Assembly: GCA_900551715.1 (NCBI GenBank) | Contig: URXG01000026.1 | Location: 1-29,648, forward strand | DNA from: an uncultured Blautia sp. | GTDB lineage: Bacteria; Bacillota; Clostridia; Lachnospirales; Lachnospiraceae | Direction of reading: 5' to 3' | DNA: 29,648 nucleotides | Shown here: one piece after another, positions 8,035 through 15,271 of the stretch | Layout of the letters: the number at the start of each line of letters is the position of its first letter | Numbering within the stretch: position 1 is the first letter of the stretch | The notes under the pieces: model-generated | Database searches by the model: none | Told to the model about the DNA's origin: nothing | What the model saw: only the letters and a program-made list of their open reading frames with translations | Program-made: the position numbers and the translations under genes

Positions 8035-8463
8035 TCTTTCCTGTTGTTTTTTCCGGCTTTCTTCTATCAACTGACTGAGCATCAGAGTGTCCACCGCTTC
8101 TGTGATGCTGTCATTGATCCGCTTCCACACGTATTTCGTCACACAGATATCTTCTCTTTCGCAGCTCTGTGTTTCGTCATTGCCCGGGCACTGTGCTGCC
8201 TCCAGACTTCCCTCCAGGACTCTCAGAACATCCCCTACAGAAATACTGTCTGCCGCTTTGCCAAGTCTGTATCCTCCACAGGCTCCTCTTGTACTTTCTA
8301 CAAGTCCGGCTTTTTTCAGTTTTGCCATAAGCTGTTCCAGATAGCTGTCGGACAGTCCCTGTCTGGCTGCGATACTCTGAATGGAAACTGCTTCTGTCTC
8401 ACAGTGCAGCCCCAGATCTACCAGTGCTTTCAGACCGTATCTGGCTCTTGTTGATAGTTTCAT
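8029..8463 (-). CDS. iscR: Rrf2-family Fe-S regulator, IscR type
   Basis: 144-residue transcription factor. The N-terminal winged helix-turn-helix starts MKLSTRARYGLKAL, and the recognition region GLSDSYLEQLMAKLKKAG is classic Rrf2. Three cysteines, C92, C101 and C107, sit where IscR holds its [2Fe-2S] cluster, although the spacing (8 and 5 intervening residues) is wider on one side than in E. coli IscR. It is the first gene of the nifS-nifU-ATPase operon and is preceded by GAGGTGA. Known family behaviour is repression of its own operon when clusters are sufficient. A partly symmetric site over the transcription start fits this. CymR-like Rrf2 proteins lack the three cysteines, so IscR is the better name. 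Confidence 0.92.
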   Translation of the reverse strand: MKLSTRARYGLKALVDLGLHCETEAVSIQSIAARQGLSDSYLEQLMAKLKKAGLVESTRGACGGYRLGKAADSISVGDVLRVLEGSLEAAQCPGNDETQSCEREDICVTKYVWKRINDSITEAVDTLMLSQLIEESRKKQQERI

Positions 8464-8477
8464 TTGCTCACCTCTTT

Positions 8478-8502
8478 AATTCCCAGTGTTTTTGTCGGAA
8501 TT
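8478..8502 (-). promoter_or_regulatory. Candidate IscR/Rrf2 operator over the isc transcription start
   Basis: The minus strand carries AATTCC and GGAATT as perfect 6-bp arms about a 13-bp centre (GACAAAAACACTG). It resembles the layout of IscR sites, with an A-rich centre flanked by C/G-rich steps. It begins a few bases downstream of the predicted start of transcription, a position that would block initiation. Confidence 0.5.
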
Positions 8503-8512
8503 TTCATTTCTT

Positions 8513-8541
8513 ACTTTAGCAGAATACATTTGTTCTGTCAA
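8513..8541 (-). promoter_or_regulatory. Sigma-A promoter of the iscR-nifS-nifU-ATPase operon
   Basis: Consensus TTGACA (8536-8541) and TAAAGT (8513-8518) are separated by 17 bp on the minus strand, and the predicted start near 8506 gives a leader of about 45 nt. Confidence 0.8.
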
Positions 8542-8588
8542 GGTACTTTCCTACATATACTGGCAAAAAGGATTTTTTTGGGGCTGTT

Positions 8589-9902
8589 ATGTCAAAAAAA
8601 TATTTTTTCAGGGGAACACTGCTTCTTACTGCTGCCGGTATCCTGAGCCGGATCCTGGGGTTCTTCTATAGAATATTCCTCTCTCATACGGTTGGTGCTG
8701 AGGGAATTGGACTTTATCAGTTGGTCCTTCCACTCCAGAGTCTTGTGCTGTCTCTGACAGCAGCCGGAATCCAGGCAGCCCTCTCTCGCCTTGTTTCTTC
8801 TATGCTTGCTCTGGGAGAACGTCAGAAAGCCAGGGGATGTTTTCTGACAGGAACAGTGATCTCTACAGGCTTTTCTGCCATTACAGGTTTTATTCTGTAC
8901 AAATGTGCAGATTTCTTTGCTGTGGAAATATTGAAAGAAGCTTCTGCAGCACCTCTTATACGGATCCTGTGTTTCAGTTTTCCTTTTGCTGCCCTCCATG
9001 CCTGCGTAAACAGTTACTGTATGGCTGATAAAAAACCTGGTTTTCCTGCTGCCACGCAGCTTGTAGAACAGCTTGTACGGATTGGAAGTTCCTGGCTTAT
9101 TTTTCAGATCCTCCTTTCCGGAAACCTGCCTGTCACTGCCTCTGTTGCAGCTGCCGGTGGACTGGTTTCAGAACTTTTCGCTGCACTGATCTCGCTTATT
9201 TTTATCAGTTGTATGTTCCAGGGCAATTTCTTTTCTTCCCTGCATAAGATCAGCCTGGCAGAAACACTTGGAGATATTTCTGTTACCGCCCTGCCGATGA
9301 CGGTCAACCGTCTTTTCCTTACGCTGCTTTCTGCCATAGAAGCTGTACTTCTGCCCCAAAGGCTCCGTATATATGGACTTACGCAGCCAGAGTCGCTGGC
9401 TGTTTATGGTATTTTTACAGGAATGGCTCTGCCTCTGATCCTGTTTCCTTCTACTGTGACAAATTCTGCCTCTGCCATGCTTATGCCCTCTGTTGCAGAA
9501 ATGCAGGCATTGGGAAACCACCGCCGGATCCGGTATGTCACCAGATATACCGTAAATTTCTGTATCCTTCTGGGCGTTTTCTCTACAGCTGCCTTTTTTA
9601 TTTTCGGTCCTTTCCTTGGCAGTTTTCTTTTTCACAGTATCACCGCCGGTACTTACATACGTGCCATGGCTTTTATCTGCCCTTTTCTCTATATGAACAC
9701 TGCTCTTTCCGGTATTCTTCATGGACTTGGTCGTACCGGAACCTGTCTTCTCCACAGTAGTCTGGGGATTCTTCTGCGGATCTCTTTTGTATTATTTACC
9801 ATCCCCTCTGTTGGTATTCGTGGATATTTTTATGGCATACTCTTCAGTGAGATCCTGGTCAGTATTCTTCATATTTATGCACTTTACCGCATAAAGTCTT
9901 AG
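8589..9902 (+). CDS. spoVB: SpoVB-type lipid flippase (MOP/MurJ superfamily polysaccharide exporter)
   Basis: 437-residue integral membrane protein with roughly 12-14 hydrophobic helices. The N-terminal signature is TAAGILSRILGFFYRIFLS followed by GAEGIGLYQL, typical of SpoVB and related MOP flippases. In B. subtilis SpoVB is needed for spore cortex synthesis and is thought to move lipid-linked precursors, so a role in cortex or wall polysaccharide export is likely. It is shorter than B. subtilis SpoVB (about 518 residues) but normal for Clostridia paralogs. The ATG at 8589 has only a weak ribosome site (AAAAAGGA is rather distant). It diverges from the isc operon. A vegetative wall or capsule exporter is the main alternative, since these paralogs are hard to tell apart. 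Confidence 0.82.
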   Translation: MSKKYFFRGTLLLTAAGILSRILGFFYRIFLSHTVGAEGIGLYQLVLPLQSLVLSLTAAGIQAALSRLVSSMLALGERQKARGCFLTGTVISTGFSAITGFILYKCADFFAVEILKEASAAPLIRILCFSFPFAALHACVNSYCMADKKPGFPAATQLVEQLVRIGSSWLIFQILLSGNLPVTASVAAAGGLVSELFAALISLIFISCMFQGNFFSSLHKISLAETLGDISVTALPMTVNRLFLTLLSAIEAVLLPQRLRIYGLTQPESLAVYGIFTGMALPLILFPSTVTNSASAMLMPSVAEMQALGNHRRIRYVTRYTVNFCILLGVFSTAAFFIFGPFLGSFLFHSITAGTYIRAMAFICPFLYMNTALSGILHGLGRTGTCLLHSSLGILLRISFVLFTIPSVGIRGYFYGILFSEILVSILHIYALYRIKS

Positions 9903-9921
9903 AATACTTTCATGCGGTAAA
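9883..9921 (+). other. Hairpin overlapping the spoVB stop codon
   Basis: TTTACCGCATAAAG pairs with CTTT, a bulged C, and ATGCGGTAAA, for 14 bp in all, around a 10-nt loop that includes the stop. The sequence after it (CTGCAATTTTCG) has only a short T-run, so it is at best a weak terminator. It lies just before the DAHP synthase promoter region. Confidence 0.45.
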
Positions 9922-9930
9922 ACTGCAATT

Positions 9931-9961
9931 TTCGACAAAATATATCCTGTACCTATCGACA
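9931..9961 (-). promoter_or_regulatory. Two Spo0A-box-like sites before the DAHP synthase promoter
   Basis: On the minus strand 9931-9937 is TGTCGAA, the core of the B. subtilis 0A box, flanked as TTTTGTCGAAAA. 9955-9961 is TGTCGAT, one mismatch. The copies are in the same orientation 24 bp apart, and the second overlaps the -35 of the downstream promoter. Confidence 0.35.
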
Positions 9962-9984
9962 ACAGATTTTCTATCGTTTATAAT
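9956..9984 (+). promoter_or_regulatory. Sigma-A promoter of the DAHP synthase gene
   Basis: TCGACA (9956-9961) and a perfect TATAAT (9979-9984) are 17 bp apart. The predicted leader of about 70 nt contains a small hairpin at 10029-10044 (GTTCGG/CCGGAC, 4-nt loop) ending 3 nt before the AAGGAGG. Confidence 0.75.
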
Positions 9985-10060
9985 GAAACAATGAGTGTAA
10001 TCAGGCAGTTACAGACCAACATAACTTTGTTCGGAATCCCGGACAAAAAGGAGGAGAAAA

Positions 10061-11092
10061 ATGGGATTTACATTTATGAAAAAATTGCCTACACCAGCCG
10101 AAATCCGCAATGAATATCCGATTGACGCTGAGATCCAGGCATTAAAAGAAAAACGGGATCAGGAAATCCGGGATGTCTTTACCGGAAAATCAGATAAATT
10201 TCTTGCAATCATCGGTCCATGCTCTGCTGACAATGAAGAAGCAGTTATCGACTATCTTCTGCGTCTCCGCAAAGTACAGGATAAGATTGCTGACAAAGTG
10301 TTGATCATCCCCAGAGTATATACCAACAAACCACGTACTACCGGAGAAGGATACAAGGGTATGGTCCATCAGCCGGACCCGGAAAAAGCTCCTGACCTTC
10401 TGGCAGGTCTTATAGCTATCCGTAAGATGCATATTCATGCAATCCAGAAAAGTGGTTTTACCTGTGCTGATGAAATGCTTTATCCGGAAAACTATCGTTA
10501 TCTTTCTGACATTCTTTCCTATGTTGCTGTTGGTGCACGTTCTGTAGAGGATCAGCAGCATCGTCTTACTGTAAGTGGTATGGATGTTCCTGCCGGAATG
10601 AAGAATCCTACCAGCGGTGATTACAGCGTAATGCTGAACTCCGTTACTGCTGCACAGGCTTCTCACCGCTTTATCTACAGAAGCTGGGAAGTAGAAACTA
10701 CCGGTAACCCGCTGGCTCATACTATTCTTCGTGGTGCAGTCAACAAACATGGAGAAACCATCCCGAACTATCATTATGAGGATCTTCGTCTTCTCTGGGA
10801 AAAATATCAGGAAAAGAAACTTAAGAATCCGGCTGTTATTGTGGATACCAACCACTCCAACTCCAACAAACAGTACGAACAGCAGGTTCGTATTGCCAAA
10901 GAAGTTCTCCACAGTCGTATCGTAGATCCGGAACTGCATACTCTGGTAAAGGGTCTGATGATCGAAAGTTACATTGAACCAGGCAACCAGAAGATCGGGC
11001 CAAACCATGTTTACGGTAAATCTATCACAGACCCATGTCTTGGATGGGAAGAATCCGAGAAACTTCTGTACACAATTGCCGAAATGTGCTGA
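10061..11092 (+). CDS. aroF: 3-deoxy-7-phosphoheptulonate (DAHP) synthase, class I AroG/F/H type
   Basis: 343-residue cytosolic enzyme for the first step of the shikimate pathway: phosphoenolpyruvate plus erythrose-4-phosphate gives DAHP. Signature motifs are AIIGPCSADN (metal-ligand C54), RVYTNKPRTT (85-94), GARSVEDQQHR (158-168), KNPTSGD (181-187) and VDTNHSNSNK (metal-ligand His), with the C-terminal DPCLGWE. Length and motifs fit the E. coli AroG-like subclass, in which enzymes are usually feedback-inhibited by one aromatic amino acid. Which one cannot be read here. AAGGAGG at 10048-10054 supports the ATG. It is monocistronic between its own promoter and a strong terminator. The exact symbol among aroF/G/H is arbitrary. 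Confidence 0.95.
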   Translation: MGFTFMKKLPTPAEIRNEYPIDAEIQALKEKRDQEIRDVFTGKSDKFLAIIGPCSADNEEAVIDYLLRLRKVQDKIADKVLIIPRVYTNKPRTTGEGYKGMVHQPDPEKAPDLLAGLIAIRKMHIHAIQKSGFTCADEMLYPENYRYLSDILSYVAVGARSVEDQQHRLTVSGMDVPAGMKNPTSGDYSVMLNSVTAAQASHRFIYRSWEVETTGNPLAHTILRGAVNKHGETIPNYHYEDLRLLWEKYQEKKLKNPAVIVDTNHSNSNKQYEQQVRIAKEVLHSRIVDPELHTLVKGLMIESYIEPGNQKIGPNHVYGKSITDPCLGWEESEKLLYTIAEMC

Positions 11093-11111
11093 TAGAAATG
11101 TGATAACAAAT

Positions 11112-11145
11112 AAGGAGCATGATCCTGATGACCATGCTCCTTTTT
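11112..11145 (+). terminator. Rho-independent terminator of the DAHP synthase gene
   Basis: AAGGAGCATG (11112-11121) pairs perfectly with CATGCTCCTT (11133-11142), followed by a T-run. On the other strand, where xerD ends, the sequence after the stem is T-rich but interrupted, so it may act weakly there too. Confidence 0.93.
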
Positions 11146-12029
11146 CAGTGGCGCGGATGCGCCTTCATATATACATCTCTCATTTTTGCCATATTCTGTC
11201 CCAGGTAAATCTGGGTAGAAGAAATATCTGAATGTCCAAGCATTTCCTGAACACTTTTGATGTCAGCACCATTCTGCAACATATGTACAGCAAAAGAATG
11301 CCTCAGCGTATGGGGAGTGATATCCTTCTGAATACCGGCATCGTAAACATATCCTTTCAGAACCTTCCAGAATCCCTGTCTGCTCATGCTTCTGCCTGAG
11401 CAGTTGGTAAACAGAGCTTTTTCGGATCTGTTTTTTACAAAAAATGCTCTTCCATGATCCATGTATCGAACCAGTGCGCTTCTGCTGACATTTCCGATTG
11501 GTATGATCCGTTCTTTCTCTGTATCATGGCATATCACATAGCCAAACTGAAAATTCAGATCTGATACCTGCAGATGGATCAGCTCACTGACACGCATTCC
11601 TGTTGCATACAGAAGCTCCAGCATGGCAGCGTCCCGAATCCCCTTGGCTGTATCTGTATTGGGCTGTTTCAGCAATCTGTCTACTTCCTGGACAGTCAGG
11701 ATCTCCGGAGGCTTTTTTTCTATTTTGGGTGGTTTCAGTGTCTCGGAAGGATCTTCCTCAATCCAGCGTTCTTTTTGCAGATACTGAAAGAGACATCTGA
11801 TGGAAGCAACATTTCTGGAGATGGTAGATGTGGCAAGATTCTCCATTTTCAGAAGTCCCAGATATCCCTGCAGATCCAGAGTCGTTACTTCCTTCCAGCT
11901 CTGTATTTTCTGTTCTTCCAGATATCTGACCAGTTTCCGAAGATCTCTTTCATAAGATATTTCTGTATTTTTTGATATGTGTTTCCTGTCATGCAGATAT
12001 GCAATCATATCTGAAATTACTTTCTCCAT
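11145..12029 (-). CDS. xerD: Tyrosine recombinase XerD (XerC/D family)
   Basis: 294-residue site-specific recombinase that resolves chromosome dimers at dif with its partner XerC or, in some Firmicutes, alone. It has an N-terminal SAM-like core-binding domain (about 1-90). The catalytic domain has all six residues: R146 in ATGMRVSEL, K172 in TEKERIIPIG, H240 and R243 in PHTLRHSFA, H266 in LGHSDIS and Y275 in TQIYL. The usual GKGNKER turn before K172 is replaced by HDTEKER. Length is exactly that of chromosomal XerD, which argues against a phage integrase. It lies downstream of spoIIM, a neighbourhood also known in Bacillus, with its own promoter. Confidence 0.9.
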   Translation of the reverse strand: MEKVISDMIAYLHDRKHISKNTEISYERDLRKLVRYLEEQKIQSWKEVTTLDLQGYLGLLKMENLATSTISRNVASIRCLFQYLQKERWIEEDPSETLKPPKIEKKPPEILTVQEVDRLLKQPNTDTAKGIRDAAMLELLYATGMRVSELIHLQVSDLNFQFGYVICHDTEKERIIPIGNVSRSALVRYMDHGRAFFVKNRSEKALFTNCSGRSMSRQGFWKVLKGYVYDAGIQKDITPHTLRHSFAVHMLQNGADIKSVQEMLGHSDISSTQIYLGQNMAKMRDVYMKAHPRH

Positions 12030-12083
12030 AAGTCTTCGCTTCCTGTTTTCGCCAATAGTTTGTAATTTTTTGATGTAAAACTA

Positions 12084-12112
12084 ATTATACGGTGGATCTC
12101 ACATAAAAGCAA
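12084..12112 (-). promoter_or_regulatory. Promoter of xerD
   Basis: A perfect TATAAT (12084-12089) has TTGCTT (12107-12112) 17 bp upstream on the minus strand. The -10 is strong and the -35 matches only in TTG. It gives a leader of about 50 nt. Confidence 0.6.
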
Positions 12113-12194
12113 TTATTTTTATTTATATATTATGTTAAAATCCCCCACATACTGTACATTCTCTGTATATTTTACACTTTTGGCTGTATTTTTG

Positions 12195-12794
12195 TCAAAA
12201 TATACTGATGTTTTTCATCAGGAACTCCATCACTTTGGGATTGCAGTAGATCTCCAGTAAAATTCCCAGGCTGTATCCCAGCCCACACAGGAGTATCCGC
12301 CCTGTATATCCGGTTATGTCTGCTGACATTCTGCCCTGGTTTTTCCATGTTTCCAAAGACTGTCTGTATATTTCTGTAAAAAGCAGCAACATACATGGAA
12401 TATAAAAAATATACTGGGGAAATACCAGCCCTATACCTACTGCACAGCCTGGGATCCCGAATTCCAGCACTGACATGGTAAGGACCATTCCCAAAAGGAG
12501 TCCGCTTCCCAAAAGGCCTGCAATCGCGATCACCACTCCGAAAACAGTAATTCCGCAGAGAGCAGCCAGTATAAAAATACTTGCACGCATTTTCAGTACC
12601 TGTATAAAATATTTCTGATCTTCCAGATCTTTTCCTGCAAAAATACTGAGAAGATAAATGGACGCTGCTGCTTTCTGATTCCAAGCTGTTTTCCATATGA
12701 TATTGGGTATCAGAATACCCAGAAGGAAACTGCCACTGTAGATCCAGACTGCTGGAAAATATGTTTTTTTATATTTTCTGATATTCTCTCTCAT
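12195..12794 (-). CDS. spoIIM: Stage II sporulation protein M family membrane protein
   Basis: 199-residue protein with about five hydrophobic segments (near residues 14-34, 71-95, 97-119, 122-140 and 165-185). The motif LVFPQYIFYIPCMLLLF matches the SpoIIM signature around GLFPQY, and the overall topology and length fit the family. In B. subtilis SpoIIM, with SpoIID and SpoIIP, remodels septal peptidoglycan so the mother cell can engulf the forespore. The ATG at 12792-12794 has an AGGGTGA ribosome site. It lies between rny (whose terminator precedes it) and xerD. No clear promoter was found, and a sporulation sigma factor is likely. It is less conserved than its neighbours. Confidence 0.83.
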   Translation of the reverse strand: MRENIRKYKKTYFPAVWIYSGSFLLGILIPNIIWKTAWNQKAAASIYLLSIFAGKDLEDQKYFIQVLKMRASIFILAALCGITVFGVVIAIAGLLGSGLLLGMVLTMSVLEFGIPGCAVGIGLVFPQYIFYIPCMLLLFTEIYRQSLETWKNQGRMSADITGYTGRILLCGLGYSLGILLEIYCNPKVMEFLMKNISIF

Positions 12795-12857
12795 AATTTC
12801 ACCCTGTACCAGTCTACGATGGGGTAAAACTATTTAGAACATGTTTTGCCGGATACG

Positions 12858-12889
12858 AAAAACAGGTGTGGATTGTGATCCACACCTGT
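12858..12889 (-). terminator. Rho-independent terminator of rny
   Basis: ACAGGTGTGGAT and ATCCACACCTGT form a perfect 12-bp stem with a 4-nt loop, followed on the minus strand by TTTTT. It lies 5 bp past the rny stop codon. Confidence 0.95.
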
Positions 12890-12894
12890 CTGTA

Positions 12895-14454
12895 TTATTT
12901 CGCATAGTCTACTGCTCTGCTCTCTCGAATTACATTTACCTTGATCTGTCCTGGATATTCCAGTTCAGCTTCAATCTGTTTTGCAATGTCTCTGGCCAGC
13001 AGAACCATATCAGCATCTGTTACGTGTTCTGGTACTACCATTACACGAATTTCCCTGCCTGCCTGTATAGCAAAGGACTTTTCTACTCCTTTGAATTCAT
13101 TGGTGATATCTTCCAACTGTTTCAAACGATTTGTATAGGTTTCTAAGGTTTCTCTTCTTGCGCCTGGTCTTGCTGCCGAAATCGCATCAGCAGCCTGAAC
13201 AATGCATGCAACAAGAGATTCTGGTTCGCAGTCGCCATGATGGGACGCAACCGTATTGATCACTACAGCAGATTCTTTATACTTCTTGCAGAGATCCACA
13301 CCAATCTGGATATGTGAACCTTCTACTTCATGGTCGATAGATTTACCAATGTCATGAAGTAAACCAGCACGTTTTGCCATTCGGACATCCACACCGATTT
13401 CTCCTGCAAGGATTCCTGAAAGCTGTGCAACTTCGATAGAATGTTTCAGGGCATTCTGTCCATAACTTGAACGGAATTTCATTCGACCCAGAAGTTTCAG
13501 TAATTCAGGATGAATGCCATGTACACCAACATCCATGGCTGCATTCTCACCGTCTTCACGAATCTGAGCTTCTACTTCTTTCTGTGCCTTTTCAACCATT
13601 TCCTCGATTCTGGCCGGATGAATACGTCCATCAACGATCAGTTTCTCCAGAGCAACTCTGGCAATCTCTCTACGGATTGGATCAAAGGCTGAAAGTACTA
13701 CTGCTTCTGGTGTATCATCTATGATCAGATCTACACCTGTCAGGGTTTCAAGAGTACGGATATTACGTCCTTCTCTACCGATGATACGACCTTTCATTTC
13801 ATCACTTGGGAGCTGAACAACGGAGATTGTGGTTTCTGCCACATGGTCTACAGCGCATTTCTGGATGGCGTTAACCACGTATTCTTTAGCTTTCTTACCG
13901 GCTTCTTCTTTGGCTCTGTTCTCAAGTTCTTTGTAAAGTCTCGCAACATCTACCTTGACGTCATCTTCTACACTTTTGAGTAACTCGTCTTTTGCCTGGT
14001 CGGAGGTCAGACCGGAAATTCTTTCCAGTTCCTGTACTCCTTTTTCTTCAAGTTCTTCTACTTTCTTTTCTCTCTTCTGCAATTCAGCAATTTTTGCTGT
14101 ACACTCTGCCTCACGCTTCTCTACTGCATCTGACTTCTTATCTACGGATTCTTCTTTAGATAAGACGCGTCTTTCGTATTTCTGCAGTTCATTTCTACGT
14201 TCCTTGGTTTCTTTCTCCAGTTCGTTTTTGGTTCGGAGAGATTCTTCCTTTACTTCCAACAAAGCTTCACGTTTCTTTGTTTCAGCAGTCTTTAAAGCTT
14301 CATCTATGATGCTTCTTGCTCTGTCTTCTGCTGTGCCGACAACTTCTGCGTCTTTTTTGGCTTTGTTGTCAACAGCAACCTTGCAAGTAACTGGAACCGC
14401 AATAAGCAGTGTGACCACTACAGCGACAATTGCAACTATGATTACCATTGCCAC
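12895..14454 (-). CDS. rny: Ribonuclease Y
   Basis: 519-residue membrane-anchored endoribonuclease that begins mRNA decay in Firmicutes. In order it has a transmembrane helix (about 3-23), a long charged coiled coil (about 30-200), a KH RNA-binding domain with IIGREGRNIR (224-233), and an HD nuclease domain with LLHDIGKS (H367, D368), SHHGD (404-408) and D423. Length and architecture are standard. The start is a GTG at 14452-14454 with AAGGAGG 7 nt before it. An ATG two codons on is a possible alternative. It has a strong promoter and its own terminator. In relatives it lies beside recA-recX, whereas here an integrase remnant and a gene-free stretch separate them. Confidence 0.97.
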   Translation of the reverse strand: MAMVIIVAIVAVVVTLLIAVPVTCKVAVDNKAKKDAEVVGTAEDRARSIIDEALKTAETKKREALLEVKEESLRTKNELEKETKERRNELQKYERRVLSKEESVDKKSDAVEKREAECTAKIAELQKREKKVEELEEKGVQELERISGLTSDQAKDELLKSVEDDVKVDVARLYKELENRAKEEAGKKAKEYVVNAIQKCAVDHVAETTISVVQLPSDEMKGRIIGREGRNIRTLETLTGVDLIIDDTPEAVVLSAFDPIRREIARVALEKLIVDGRIHPARIEEMVEKAQKEVEAQIREDGENAAMDVGVHGIHPELLKLLGRMKFRSSYGQNALKHSIEVAQLSGILAGEIGVDVRMAKRAGLLHDIGKSIDHEVEGSHIQIGVDLCKKYKESAVVINTVASHHGDCEPESLVACIVQAADAISAARPGARRETLETYTNRLKQLEDITNEFKGVEKSFAIQAGREIRVMVVPEHVTDADMVLLARDIAKQIEAELEYPGQIKVNVIRESRAVDYAK

Positions 14455-14501
14455 AGGAGCACCTCCTTATTTAGTTTTCATTGTACAAATACAACAATAC
14501 A

Positions 14502-14530
14502 AGTTTAGCTGTTTTTGATAATTATGTCAA
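14502..14530 (-). promoter_or_regulatory. Sigma-A promoter of rny
   Basis: Consensus TTGACA (14525-14530) and TAAACT (14502-14507) are separated by 17 bp on the minus strand, about 40 nt before the GTG start. Confidence 0.8.
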
Positions 14531-14983
14531 GTTTTTCTACCTAAAAAGAGTAGTTTAATTTTGTTTTGGGATGGTCCTGGAGTCCCTCATGGGAGAGGAA
14601 ATGGATCTTAATGTAAAAAGTAAACTATTGTGGATTGACGCTTCATGAAAGATCAAGAAAACAGATTTCGCAAATGGTGCTGGCTTCCTAATTCGATGCA
14701 TGCGCTTATTTGCTGTCATTCGGGCAGAACTCACACCTTCGGTGTTCAGACATTGCCCTCGGTGACAGCAGCTAGCCTGCATCTCATTGACGGAATCTGC
14801 GCAGGTATTGCTCAATTCTGTTGTTCTGATCTTTCGGGAAGCTGATAATCATATACTTATTTTGTTTGAATCTTATATTAAGATTCATCTGCTCTCTCAT
14901 GTATCCCGGAATGGGCGGTGGAGTGGCTGGTATGGGGAAGGATAGTTTACATAAAAATCAGCGTAAGTATTTCTGTCTTAATT
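14531..14983. other. Gene-free segment between the rny promoter and the integrase remnant
   Basis: About 450 bp with no supportable gene. It holds a folded dyad at 14711-14770, the heptamer TAGTTTA at 14551-14557 and 14943-14949, and its complement TAAACTA at 14621-14627. The latter two are part of a 9-bp inverted pair (GTAAACTAT 14620-14628, ATAGTTTAC 14942-14950). Short reading frames here lack ribosome sites and recognisable domains. With the adjoining integrase fragment it looks like the scar of an integrated element, but no terminal duplications were found. Confidence 0.5.
14711..14770. repeat. 60-bp imperfect dyad (three-tier stem-loop)
   Basis: Three nested stems share one axis: TGCTGTCA with TGACAGCA (14711-14718 and 14763-14770), GGGCA with TGCCC (14722-14726 and 14754-14758), and ACACC with GGTGT around TTC (14733-14745). 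They are separated by small internal loops. There is no U-tract after it on either strand. It could be a structured RNA, a palindromic dispersed repeat or part of a recombination site. Confidence 0.5.
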
Positions 14984-15241
14984 TTATAAGCCGGATAAGG
15001 TTCTCATTACCAGGTCTACATCTTTATTTTCCAGTTCCTGTATAATATGCAGGTATGTCTTCTGAGTTGTTGTCATACTTGCATGTCCCAGTCTACGAGC
15101 AACGCTGGCAATGAAAACTCCTGCAAACAGCAGTAACGACGCATGTGTATGCCTGAGACCATGAATTGAAATTTCTGAAATTGCACAATTCTTGCAATGC
15201 CTTGTAAGTACATCGTTTACAGTAGAATTATATATTTTCAC
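14984..15241 (-). pseudogene. C-terminal remnant of a phage/ICE-type tyrosine integrase
   Basis: 85 codons that match only the end of a phage or conjugative-element integrase, normally about 350-400 residues. HGLRHTHAS carries the catalytic H27 and R30, RRLGHASMTTTQKTYLH carries H53 and the nucleophile Y63, and the ending ELENKDVDLVMRTLSGL is typical. The DNA-binding domains and the first catalytic arginine are missing. The reading frame begins at a GTG right after an in-frame stop, without a ribosome site, 31 bp past recX. It is clearly distinct from the chromosomal XerD at 11145. It is probably what remains after deletion of an element inserted beside recX. Confidence 0.85.
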
Positions 15242-15271
15242 TCAATGTCTTTGGCTACGGTATCAACAACA

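Noticed and set aside
9990..10115. Short ORF in the DAHP synthase leader that could be an attenuation peptide
   Set aside because: It starts almost at the predicted transcription start without a ribosome site, is not enriched in aromatic residues at the 5' end, and no terminator/antiterminator pair is seen.
14555..14815. 86-codon minus-strand frame (TTG start) over the dyad
   Set aside because: No ribosome site, no recognised family, and its sequence is shaped by the palindrome. I treat it as non-coding, though it could be revisited if found conserved.
14645..14845. 66-codon plus-strand frame over the same dyad
   Set aside because: No ribosome site or promoter and it overlaps the opposing frame. 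Composition looks non-coding.
14455..15271. tRNA gene or attachment-site repeat expected next to an integrase
   Set aside because: I found no cloverleaf-like sequence and no clear direct repeats flanking the remnant.
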